Source of the DNA: Halocaridina rubra
Lineage: Eukaryota; Arthropoda; Malacostraca; Decapoda; Atyidae
Length of the DNA: 10,000 nucleotides
Assembly (NCBI GenBank): GCA_037179515.1
Contig: JAXCGZ010019205.1
Location: forward strand, 52,501 to 62,500
Reading direction: 5' to 3'
The position numbers and the translations under genes were made by a program. Of the stretch, positions 1 to 7,434 are shown piece by piece. The notes beneath the pieces are model-generated. The model searched no databases, had not been told where the DNA came from, and was given only the letters and a program-made list of their open reading frames with translations. Positions within the stretch are counted from its first letter, which is position 1; each line of letters begins with the position of its first letter.

Positions 1-2066
1 ACATATACAAGGAACAAAAGTGGCCCTAAAACTGAACCCTGTGGAACTCCACTACTAACTCTTCTCCATTCAGACACTGAGTGTCTTACTCTAACCCTCT
101 GTTCCCTTCCTTCTAAGTAAGTTTTTATCCATTCCAAGACATTTCCACCTATTCTAGCCATTGATTGCAGCTTCCTAATAAGTCTCCCATGTGGAACAGT
201 GTCAAACGCTTTCTGGAAGTCTAGGAATATGCAATCTGCCCAGCCCTCTCTTTCCTGTAAGATTTGGCTTACCTCATCATAAAATTCTAATAAGTTTGTT
301 ACTGTTGATCTTCCTTCTCTGAAGCCATGTTGCCTCACTGACAAAAAGTTGAAGGATTCCAAGTGAAGAGAGATATGTTTCCTTAGTAGTTTCTCCATAA
401 CTTTGCAAACTATGCTGGTCAAGGAAACTGGTCTATAGTTCAGAGCCGTATCCCTCCTTCCCTTTTTGAAGATAGGTATCACATTTGCTTGTTTCCAGCA
501 TCTTGGAATCTCCCCCGACTCCAATGACTCCTTAAATATGATACTTAGTGCCACTGATATTGTGTTTGCGCATTTTTTAAGCACATGAGGGGATATGTCA
601 TCAGGACCTGCAGCTTTATGAACATCTAAATCCATCAGCGCTTTGCATACCTCTGTGGCTGTAAGGTTGATGTTCTCTAATACCGGCCCTTGAGCTTCTA
701 TCACTGCAATCTGAGGGGGTGGGGTATTTTCTACTGTAAATACTGACTGAAACTCCTTGTTCAATTCTTTGCAGATCTCTTCGTCCGTCTCAGTGATGCT
801 TCCATCCGCTCTCTTTAGCCTTAAAACCTGTTCTTTTACCTTCAGTTTTCCTCTGATAAAGCTGTGGAAAAGCTTGGGATTTTCTTTCGCCTTCCTGGTG
901 ATGTCCCTCTCATAATCTTTCTCTGCCTCTCTCCTTTTACTTAGGTAGTCATTTCTTGCTCTTTTGTAGGTTTGCCAGGCATTTATGTTTTTTCTCCTCC
1001 TATACCTTTTCCAGCATTTGTCTCTCCACTCCTTAGCTCTTTTACACCCATTATCGAACCATTTCTCTCTGGCATGAATTACACCTACTTTGGTGACAGG
1101 TATGAAGCAATCTACAATCTTCCCATATTTCTCACAAAAGATGTCATACATTTCTTGTACAGATTTGTTGTAAAATAAGGTTCTCCAGTCAATAACTGCA
1201 AAAAGCTCATTCATTTTGATGTAATCTCCTTTCTGATAGTTCCTCCTCATGTCCTCAGTGCCTCTACTCTCAGGAAGAATGTCTTCAATGATATACTCCA
1301 TCAACAACACACAGTGGTCACTCTTTCCAATTGGTGGTTCATACTCAATATTTTCAATATCCAACACATTATCTGTGAACACCAGATCAAGTAGTGATGG
1401 CTCATCCCCACCCCTGGCTCTTGTTGGTTCCATTACATGTTGGTGTAGGAAATTCCCTTGTACGCAATCTAGGAATCTTGCCCCAAAGGAGTCCTCACCA
1501 CTGTGTGGGTCAAGATTTATCCAATCTATCTCTTTATGATTAAAGTCTCCCATAATCAAAATCCTACATTTTTTCTCCCGTGCCATGTTAACAACTGAGT
1601 TTATGACTTCAATCGTACCTATATGACTTTCCTCATAAATTTCAAGCCTATTTTGGTTCCTTGGTGGGTTGTATACAACAGTTATTATAATGCTCTCTGA
1701 CCCAGTATTTATGCGAGCAACAAGAAATTCCCTGAACTCACTTTCTATAGCCAAGTTTATCTCTTCAACTTGAATCCTCTCACTTATGAGCAGTGCTATC
1801 CCTCCACCAGTCCTCTCAGATCTTTCGACCCTTAGTATTCTGAAGCCCTTAGGAAAAACTGTGACACTGTTTATGTCCTCACTCAACTTAGTCTCTGTAA
1901 TTGCTACTATATCTGCCTTACTGTTGTGAATCCTATCTTTTAATTCTACTGCCTTACCAGCTAATCCATCAGCATTTGTGTATAACAATCTTAATGAGGC
2001 CCCATCCCCTGATCTTCTGTCATTATCTTCTTTATCTCCCCTTTGTCTGGAAGTATTCCGTAACAA
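1..2066 (-). CDS. ORF2: endonuclease / reverse transcriptase polyprotein (partial)
   Basis: This is the replication enzyme of a LINE: the endonuclease nicks the target and the RT copies element RNA onto the nick. The frame is open from 2084 to the window edge. Endonuclease motifs in order are YTNADGL (near 1975), ITETKL (1884-1901), RTGGGIALL, GDFNH (1536-1550), the LLDLVF region, and GKSDH (SDH at 1314-1322), so all the APE-type catalytic residues I look for are present. A basic linker follows, then RT: AAGPDDISP, ANVIPIFKKG, NYRPVSLTS, FREGRST, FLDFQKAFDTVPH (catalytic Asp near 219-221) and SGVPQGSVLGPLL, ending at FLVYV. The FADD motif lies off the edge. No ATG precedes the endonuclease; the first in-frame ATG is near 1584, inside the domain. 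I therefore start the feature at the first -1-frame codon after a candidate slippery site in ORF1. Internal initiation or reinitiation are alternatives. Confidence 0.9.
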   Translation of the reverse strand, partial: MLRNTSRQRGDKEDNDRRSGDGASLRLLYTNADGLAGKAVELKDRIHNSKADIVAITETKLSEDINSVTVFPKGFRILRVERSERTGGGIALLISERIQVEEINLAIESEFREFLVARINTGSESIIITVVYNPPRNQNRLEIYEESHIGTIEVINSVVNMAREKKCRILIMGDFNHKEIDWINLDPHSGEDSFGARFLDCVQGNFLHQHVMEPTRARGGDEPSLLDLVFTDNVLDIENIEYEPPIGKSDHCVLLMEYIIEDILPESRGTEDMRRNYQKGDYIKMNELFAVIDWRTLFYNKSVQEMYDIFCEKYGKIVDCFIPVTKVGVIHAREKWFDNGCKRAKEWRDKCWKRYRRRKNINAWQTYKRARNDYLSKRREAEKDYERDITRKAKENPKLFHSFIRGKLKVKEQVLRLKRADGSITETDEEICKELNKEFQSVFTVENTPPPQIAVIEAQGPVLENINLTATEVCKALMDLDVHKAAGPDDISPHVLKKCANTISVALSIIFKESLESGEIPRCWKQANVIPIFKKGRRDTALNYRPVSLTSIVCKVMEKLLRKHISLHLESFNFLSVRQHGFREGRSTVTNLLEFYDEVSQILQEREGWADCIFLDFQKAFDTVPHGRLIRKLQSMARIGGNVLEWIKTYLEGREQRVRVRHSVSEWRRVSSGVPQGSVLGPLLFLVY

Positions 2067-3070
2067 AAATTTTTCTTCTCTTCTTCATTTCTTTCATCAT
2101 TTAACCTTCTTGCCTCTTGCAACAAGTTTTTGATCTTTCCCATCTCTTCCTGTGTTCTGTATCGTCTAATGAACACTTCTTTGCATTCTTGAAGGTCTTT
2201 TAGACTTTTTTTTCTCAACAATATTTCCCTACATGTCTCCCCTCTCTCAAAGGTTACTTTTGTTGGTCTCGGCTTTCCTTCCCTCGAATATTTACCTAGT
2301 TGGTGTATGTTTACAATATCCTCAGGACCACATACTACTCCAAGCTTTCTTATCAGGTCTACAACCCTAGCTTTATTTTCTTCAAGTCTCCCCTGCCATG
2401 TTGGCTCCTGGGATTCACTTATGCCTGAGATTACCACTGTCTTCTCCTTATCAAGTGCCTGTCTGATGAGTGGGTTTGCCCTTTCCATCACAACGTCTTT
2501 CATTTTTTCGATTACTGTCTCTTTATAGTCAACTGTTTATATGTTTTCCAGTGCCACCACCTTTACAGCCTCTTTTACTGCCACATTCCCCTTTAGTGCA
2601 TCAGCAAAGGACGTTTTCATGGCATCATTTTCCATATTCAGCTCCTGGAACTCTTTTCTGAACTGTTCAATGTTTTCCTTAATCTGAACATTCCAAGCAG
2701 CAATCTCGTCTCTCTCAGAAGATAGCAGTGAACTAACATCTAATTCCTTTAGGTTGTCATTTAGCTGTTTGTTTTTATCTTCTTGATTGGAAATTCTAGA
2801 TTCTAGTTGACTCTTTTCCCCTTCCAGCTTCTTTATTCTTTTTTCTAGTTCCTTTCTCTCCTGCCCTTGTGCTTTATTTGCTTCCTCCAAAGATCTTATT
2901 TGTTCTCTGAGTGTTTCATTCTCTTTCATTTCTCCATCCATATTCCGAATTTTATCATCAAGGCTTGTAACCATTTCCTCTAACTTCTTGATTCTCTGTT
3001 TAAGTCCTCTGATGACTACCCCTTCTCCCGCCCCATGGGTGGGAGAGGTTTGGGACAGAGATGGCTTCAT
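1991..3070 (-). pseudogene. ORF1: coiled-coil / RRM-like RNA-binding protein, broken by one stop codon
   Basis: ORF1 proteins of LINEs coat the element RNA and chaperone it during reverse transcription. The first segment (3070-2537, 177 aa) is almost all charged heptad-type sequence: a coiled coil from about residue 22 to 150, with runs such as KRIKKLEGEKSQLESRI. A TAA at 2537-2539 ends it. The frame continues without a shift through 11 codons to an ATG at 2503 and on to the stop at 1991. The second segment (170 aa from that ATG) holds KTVVISGISESQ and RPTKVTFE, which look like the RNP2 and RNP1 strands of an RRM, then a basic region with EVFIRRYRTQEE and a charged tail. I see no zinc knuckle. 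Read through the stop, ORF1 would be about 359 aa. One substitution therefore explains the break. The ATG at 3070 is the first in a frame that stays open some way upstream, so the true start could lie a little further out. Confidence 0.87.
2066..2072 (-). promoter_or_regulatory. Candidate -1 ribosomal frameshift site (A AAT TTT)
   Basis: On the minus strand ORF1 codons read AAG AAA AAT TTT TGT, so the heptamer A AAT TTT fits the X XXY YYZ slippery rule in the ORF1 frame. A one-base backward slip gives TTG TTA CGG and so on, which is exactly the ORF2 frame. That frame opens only after a TGA at 2085-2087, so the heptamer is four codons inside the overlap (2084 to 1991). Downstream I see only a weak 4-bp hairpin (GGAA-TAC-TTCC) and no strong stimulatory structure. 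Function is inference. Confidence 0.4.
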
Positions 3071-3473
3071 TTTTATGTTCTCCCTCTCACAGAATATAGA
3101 AAGAAGACGAGAAAGAGGAAAAAAAAAAAAAAAAAGAAAAGAGAAAAACTTCTAATTTACCTTCACACAGAATTTTTATATCTCCATATAAGTGCTATTT
3201 AGTGACTCAGTTTGTCTCCTTTCTGGTAACACACATCTTAACTTAAAAACTTGACCATGGTAATTTACGTATAAAAAGAAAAAGAAAAACAAAAGTCAAA
3301 CCTGAAGGAAAATTCGAATTTGTGTTCGAGGTGGCACCCACCTGTTTCTGTTATATATTCTTCCTAACTGATAAACTGACTTGCTAACCAAGATATGTTT
3401 TCACGGGATTTAGACTTTACATTTAACTCAATATATATACAAAATAACAAAATAGCAAACGAGAAAGCTAAAA
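3071..3473 (-). other. Probable 5' UTR / flank of element 1, no gene
   Basis: The stretch upstream of ORF1 has no coding sequence I can support. It contains a 17-A run at 3119-3135 (poly-T on the element strand) inside a purine-rich tract, and a short inverted repeat around 3330-3345 (AGGTGGCACCCACCT). If element 1 is full length and was inserted beside a GT repeat, as its relatives are, its 5' end would be at about 3473, giving a 5' UTR near 400 bp. The boundary is not visible directly. Confidence 0.35.
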
Positions 3474-3499
3474 GTGTGTGTGTGTGTGTGTGTGTGTGT
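3474..3499. repeat. (GT)13 microsatellite
   Basis: Perfect GT dinucleotide run of 26 bases. It lies on the 5' side of element 1. Other copies of the same LINE family in this window border TG/CA repeats, so it may mark the element's 5' boundary. The stretch from 3500 to 3671 next to it is AT-rich with no feature seen. Confidence 0.95.
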
Positions 3500-3669
3500 A
3501 AGCCTTACTATAAGTAATTACTGCCCAAGATACGATGAGTAAACATGACAACAGCGGTGCTATGAGTACTATTAACTATATTTTTGTATAGTATGGTAAT
3601 ATATCATATAAATAGGACATACCTCCATGATAGGGAGCCATTTCTTATATACATATGCAAATTGATGAA

Positions 3670-3960
<291 letters not shown>

Positions 3961-4093
3961 CGTGACACCGGGACTGGCAAAAATATGACCTACGATTTTT
4001 TTTAACTCATATGCTGTGCACTGGAATCATCATAATTTCAAATCACAAAAGAAATTCGGTTATATATAAACCAGGATCTCTAATATTATTTCT

Positions 4094-4096
<3 letters not shown>

Positions 4097-4141
<45 letters not shown>
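4097..4141. repeat. Poly-T run of 45 (possible poly-A tail of a minus-strand retroelement)
   Basis: Uninterrupted T run. On the minus strand it would be a 3' poly-A tail preceded by GGCCCTTCCTGGTGT and a further T-rich stretch, which looks like the end of a SINE or other retroposed sequence. I found no tRNA-like head and no target-site duplication, so the element itself is not called. Confidence 0.85.
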
Positions 4142-4145
<4 letters not shown>

Positions 4146-4834
4146 CAGGAAGGGCCAAAAAAAAAAAGAAATAAAACAGCCCTCATCGGGCCTGGGCACG
4201 AAGAATACATAAAGAGAAACAGAGATGGAGAGTGTAATGACTTGTCAGATGTGAAGGGATAAAAGATGTGTGATGAATATCCAAGAATATTCAGTGTAGC
4301 TGTAGGCATAGAAAAAGAATCGTAACTGAAGGAAGACTTGACATCGAGCTGTCCTGGACAGACCTATTTAAGTTCAAAAAACCTTCAGCTCTTATCTTCA
4401 TTCAGAAAAGGAAACACTATAAATAATGCACTGCAGTAGAGCGTCCTCATTGTCATTTCACCAAGCTCTCATTGTACTCAGAATGCAAGCCAAGGCATTA
4501 AGGTATGTCACACTGAACGCGATAGTTTGGAGGGTAGAGGTTAGTGAGTTTGTTGCCAAGCGGAGTGTGTGCTAAAACTAACTCAGGTTATGTAATACAA
4601 GTAGCCAGATTGGGTGCACATGCAACCAGCAAAGGGTACTCGCAATAAATAATTCGGTTCAGCTTTTGTACCCTACCTCCTGGGAGATCACTTACCTTTC
4701 TCCCTTCAACTAATCACATTCAGTGTGGCCGTACCCTCAAGTCTATCAGATATCAAAACCAATTCAACAAACTATCGACCAGTATTAACTATATGCAGAG
4801 CATCCCTAAATTCTGGAAGCAGTGTGAAATTTAT
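4142..4834. other. Non-coding stretch, no gene seen
   Basis: Stops are dense in all frames and there is no recognisable protein motif. Small features are an 11-A run near 4158-4168, a 13-base near-palindrome CTGTCCTGGACAG near 4350, and on the minus strand an AAG|GTAAGT donor-like match near 4690 that has no exon around it. Confidence 0.6.
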
Positions 4835-4930
4835 TTATTATTTACAGGATAGGCATCGGGGACCACTACCGCACAATGGTTAGGACTCTCGAATCAAGAA
4901 ATGTAGCCTTACTTTCCCAGGTATAAACTA
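4835..4930 (+). mobile_element. Diverged tRNA-like SINE copy (relative of the one at 5860-5960)
   Basis: The plus strand shares with the minus strand of the 5860-5960 copy the 9-mer GGGGACCAC, then AATGGTTAG against ATTGGTCAG (A-box region), then CTCGA and an AGAAA-containing anticodon-loop segment. Both also have TATTATTTA upstream. The acceptor pairing and B box are decayed here, so this copy is old. The boundaries are approximate. Confidence 0.45.
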
Positions 4931-5859
4931 TCTGTGTCCAACACCTTAATGGGTATTAATAGTGACACATAAAATGGAAAAAAACTGTCTACATTATATA
5001 CATTATACTTTCACCCTAAAACTCTAAGGATATATTCTGCCATTTTATCGTGCAAATGGTAATTTTGTTTAATTTATTGGGACTGATACCAGTACAGTAG
5101 TTTGAACTTCTATACCTGAGGTCACAAACAATTTGGATTTAAACAATGCACTTCTCTGGCTTCAAAAGATTAAGAGCAGTTGATCGTGATGATCACTCTA
5201 CTTGACCTTTCTGCCTACTCAATTGATAGGAAATTTTCATCAATGATGCATTTCATCAGTGGTTCCAGACTTTTCGAACACATTGTATAATGACAGAGGT
5301 CAACAATAATTAGCGAGAAGTAAATAAGTGAAAAAACGCAAAGGTATGATCTTGCATTGTAGTTATCTTGTACAGAGTAACAATAAATAGAAACACAAAC
5401 TAATACTAACAATAGCAAAAAGAAAAAGCAACATTTGCAATAACATGGAATTAAATTGCATATAAATCAAGAACATTCTAAAATAGCATAATGCAATAAC
5501 AGCATTACCAACCTACGTGTTACCTTGAGTTTTATTGAAGTAATTTTATTTGAAACCAGTGAAAACACTTTCTCACTGATATCTCCTAGGAGAAAGTCTC
5601 TTTTGAAATATTAAATATTACCGGATATCTCCCGAGACTCATATGCGCAGAGGTGCAGTCAGCAACAGATATATTCTAATATCTTTAACGTTACCCTCCA
5701 TGTTATACTATCTGAGGTATTTGTGAAGTTGAGGCCTATAATTACTTTATAATATTAAATGAAGTTAGATTAGCTATATAATAATCTTTTCTTTATATGT
5801 CCTTATTAGTCCTCAATATGTGGATGAATACAGAAAGAGGATGGGTGGGGAATTAAGTC
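4931..5859. other. Non-coding AT-rich stretch, no gene seen
   Basis: There is no credible coding sequence. The longest open frame (67 codons, minus strand, 5215-5418) has no motif and low-complexity hydrophobic composition, as expected by chance at this base composition. Minor inverted repeats such as CTCCTAGGAG near 5584 are too short to interpret. Confidence 0.6.
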
Positions 5860-5960
5860 TGGATACCCATTGCAATGCTCCACGGTGGGCTCGATCGCTG
5901 GTCGGTCAACTTTCTAGTCGAGCACTCTGACCAATCTATCACCGTGGTCCCCAGTTCTGT
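5860..5960 (-). mobile_element. tRNA-derived SINE head with perfect acceptor-like stem
   Basis: On the minus strand, 5947-5880 is a 68-nt tRNA-shaped unit. It starts CCACGGTG and ends CACCGTGG, a perfect 8-bp acceptor-like pair. Between them are an A-box-like GATTGGTCAGAGTGC, an imperfect CGAC/GTTG anticodon stem, and a B-box-like GATCGAGCCC. A possible 5' extension (TATTATTTAGCTC) precedes it. The 3' body runs toward lower coordinates, but its end is not clear and I see no poly-A tail. The lack of a good anticodon loop, and a related copy near 4835, favour a SINE over a functional tRNA gene. Confidence 0.6.
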
Positions 5961-6483
5961 AGAGCTAAATAATAGGGATTAACTGTAGAGGTTACCTCCC
6001 TATGAACATTAGACAATAAAACATGTATTTTTCTGATATTTGTTTTTCGTAAAAATGTCGTTTTGAGTCATGCGTTTTCGACAAATATAATTGTAAAAAT
6101 CTATCATTTCACACAGATCATATATAATGGGCTTCATTCTAACAGTTACCCATCCTGACTATAAAATAATTGAATCTTTATCATTAATGTTCACAAAAAA
6201 ACATATTAAATGGTAAATATTAGAAATTAGAAAAAACTAGAAAAAAGTGGTAGCACAGGCTATATGGCCATTCCTTAGTGTGCTTAAGAGATCAACCCAA
6301 ATGTTCTTAAAAATTCTTTTTAGTGTCTCCCAGAAAGTGTCATTCAGTCGAAGAGGGTCATGATCCAAGGTGTTTACTGCTATGGTAAAGCATAACTACG
6401 CAATTCCATCACAGCAATTACGCATTTCGTTCAAGAAAAGAAAAGAAATGTATACTTAAAAAAAAGGAGAGAATGTAGCGTTT

Positions 6484-6488
<5 letters not shown>
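5961..6488. other. Non-coding stretch, no gene seen
   Basis: AT-rich sequence with short A runs and stops in every frame. No motif, RNA gene or repeat unit was recognised. It forms the left flank of the LINE chain. Confidence 0.6.

Positions 6489-6568
<80 letters not shown>
6489..6568. repeat. (TG)40 microsatellite at the 3' tail of LINE copy A
   Basis: Eighty bases of perfect TG. It directly follows GATTACGTAATTG-type sequence, the 3' terminus of copy A (CA repeats on the element strand). It may be the expanded tail, the insertion target, or both. Confidence 0.96.
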
Positions 6569-6569
<1 letters not shown>

Positions 6570-6636
6570 TTACGTAATTGTGTTTACGGGAAAGAGCCCA
6601 TAGCTCGTATCTTCCAGTCTCCTGATCGGTTCCATT

Positions 6637-6646
6637 TTGTACTTAG
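6637..6646. repeat. Left target-site duplication of the SINE
   Basis: TTGTACTTAG, an exact match to 6874-6883. Removing the SINE plus one repeat restores a continuous LINE 3' end (stop codon then ACTAAGT and AAAATGG on the element strand) like that of copies B and C. Confidence 0.92.
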
Positions 6647-6873
6647 CCTCCTGGCTAGTACAGTGGTAACGCACTGGCCTCGCATTCGCGAGGTCGACGG
6701 ATCGCGCCTCGTCCAGGCAAGAGAGTTTAAGCTGTTTACTGGGGAGGTTACTGCTGTGGCTGGCCACCACAGTGGGGGGTTGGGGCCTGTGCCGGTTGGC
6801 GACCACCCTATGGGTCCTCCATGACCCGTTCCACCCATCCGTGGGTGGAGAATCTAAAAAAAAAAAAAAAAAA
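6647..6873 (+). mobile_element. tRNA-derived SINE with poly-A tail, inserted in LINE copy A
   Basis: The body starts CCTCCTGG and ends AATCT followed by 18 A (6856-6873). It is flanked by perfect 10-bp direct repeats TTGTACTTAG. The head is tRNA-like: an acceptor-type pair CCTGG/CCAGG, an A box TGGCTAGTACAGTGG, a hairpin CCTCG/CGAGG in the anticodon-arm position, and a weak B box GGATCGCGCC. A roughly 140-bp GC-richer body of non-tRNA origin follows. A SINE of this kind is transcribed by RNA polymerase III and copied by LINE enzymes in trans. Open frames crossing it (around 6570-6896 minus) are not genes. Confidence 0.9.
6652..6709 (+). promoter_or_regulatory. Internal Pol III promoter of the SINE (A box and B box)
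   Basis: The A box TGGCTAGTACAGTGG is at 6652-6666 and fits the TRGYNNARNNGG pattern with a small insertion. The B box at 6699-6709 (GGATCGCGCCT) departs from GGTTCGANNCC, so this copy may be weakly transcribed. Spacing between boxes is as in tRNA genes. Confidence 0.6.
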
Positions 6874-6883
6874 TTGTACTTAG
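6874..6883. repeat. Right target-site duplication of the SINE
   Basis: TTGTACTTAG directly after the poly-A tail. It contains the complement of the TAA stop codon of copy A ORF2 (6880-6882). Confidence 0.92.
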
Positions 6884-7321
6884 TGATACTTATCATACCT
6901 GTCCTTAAAACTATGGATTAAGATAGCATTAACTACCTCCTCGCTCAGCCAATTCCAATTATCAACTACTCTTACACTGAAAAAGTATTTCCTTACATCC
7001 TGCAAAGAAGTTTTCTTACGAAGCTTCAAACTATGACCTCTAGTTTTAGAGCTTGCCATATCAAAATATCGATCCCTATCCACTCTATCATAACCATGAA
7101 GAAATTTAAAGACTGTCACCATATACCCCCTCAATATTTCTGGCACTAGTTTTGTGGCATGTCTTTGAACTTTTTCAAGCTTAGCTATGTGCTTTTTCAA
7201 GTGCGGATTCCAAAAGGGGGCTGCATATTCGAGTTTTGGCCTCACATAGGTTACATAAATATTTCTGAACATTTCCTTGTCCATGTGCCTGAAAGCTACC
7301 CTTACATTTGATAAGAATGCA
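6880..7321 (-). pseudogene. Remnant of ORF2 C-terminus (copy A), with internal in-frame deletion
   Basis: It begins at the equivalent of residue 296 of the copy B frame (AFLSNVRVAFRHMDK) and runs to a stop at 6880. It keeps the C-terminal YVTYVRPKLEYAAPFWNP block and the HGYDRVDRDRYFDMA segment. Where copy B has PEIRNLGYDE...RRVRGDMV, copy A has PEILRGYMV: a net loss of 21 codons near 7135 without a frameshift. It lacks the endonuclease and every catalytic RT motif, so it cannot act in reverse transcription. Several other substitutions separate it from copy B (for example TRGHS is kept while AGSR became ASSK). The stop codon lies inside the right-hand target-site duplication of the SINE. Confidence 0.9.
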
Positions 7322-7340
7322 TGTGTGTGTGTGTGTGTGT
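7322..7340. repeat. Short TG repeat at the copy A / copy B junction
   Basis: About nine TG units between the truncated 5' end of copy A and the 3' tail of copy B. On the element strand it is a CA run following the ATTAGGTAATCACA tail units. Confidence 0.9.
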
Positions 7341-7434
7341 TTGTGATTACCTAATTGTGATTACCTAATTGTGTTTACGGGAAAGAGCCCAAAGCTCGTA
7401 TCTTCCCGTCTCCTGATCGGTTCCATTTTTAGAC
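7341..7434 (-). repeat. 3' UTR and tandem-repeat tail of LINE copy B
   Basis: On the element strand the stop codon is followed by a conserved block (ATGGAACCGATCAGGAGACG, then GGAAGATACGAGCTTTGGG), TTTCCCGTAAACACA, then two 14-bp units ATTAGGTAATCACA. A short tandem-repeat tail in place of poly-A is a known trait of CR1-like elements. The same block occurs in copy A (one unit, CGTAAT variant) and copy C (one unit). Confidence 0.88.

Larger units (their letters stand above)
1..3070 (-). mobile_element. Non-LTR (LINE) retrotransposon, CR1/L2/Jockey-like, element 1 (3' part outside window)
   Basis: Reading the minus strand from 3070 leftward gives the order ORF1 (coiled coil then RRM-like half), apurinic/apyrimidinic-type endonuclease, then reverse transcriptase. 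This is the standard order of two-ORF non-LTR retrotransposons. The element leaves the window inside the RT domain, so its C-terminal half and 3' tail are not seen here. Copy B at 7435-8834 supplies the equivalent of that missing part. Positions 1-565 match 8270-8834 with a single difference (C at 105, T at 8374, a synonymous arginine codon change). ORF2 in total would be about 940 codons, usual for CR1/L2-type elements. The 5' limit is unresolved: 3070 is the ORF1 start and a 5' UTR must lie beyond it. Clade assignment rests on motif style only and needs an RT phylogeny. Confidence 0.93.
6569..7321 (-). mobile_element. LINE copy A, 5'-truncated and interrupted by a SINE
   Basis: This is the same family as element 1 and copy B. 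It keeps only the C-terminal part of ORF2 and the 3' UTR (matching ATGGAACCGATCAGGAGAC). The 5' break is at about 7321, where family sequence (AAGAATGCAT on the plus strand) passes straight into the TG tail of copy B. A plus-strand SINE at 6647-6873 splits its 3' UTR. It differs from copy B at several residues, has a 63-bp deletion and hosts the SINE, so it looks older than copy B. Confidence 0.92.

Noticed and set aside
972..2661. Plus-strand open frames of 63-96 codons across element 1
   Set aside because: They lie antisense to well-supported ORF1 and ORF2 motifs and have no recognisable content.
4423..4435. 13-mer ATAATGCACTGCA also found at 9292-9304, with weak similarity after it
   Set aside because: A shared 13-mer is about expected by chance in 10 kb; the extension is too weak to call a repeat.
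4683..4700. Strong 5' splice donor match (AAG|GTAAGT) on the minus strand
   Set aside because: No coding frame or acceptor partner nearby; such matches occur by chance.
5215..5418. 67-codon minus-strand open frame
   Set aside because: No motif, no neighbours, cysteine- and leucine-rich composition typical of chance frames in AT-rich DNA.
6570..6896. Two overlapping open frames of 84 and 108 codons on the minus strand
   Set aside because: They are antisense to the SINE and cross its poly-A tail and the LINE 3' UTR; they have no protein motif.
6489..7340. TG repeats as a possible Z-DNA regulatory element
   Set aside because: Position at LINE tails explains them better, and there is no gene nearby to regulate.
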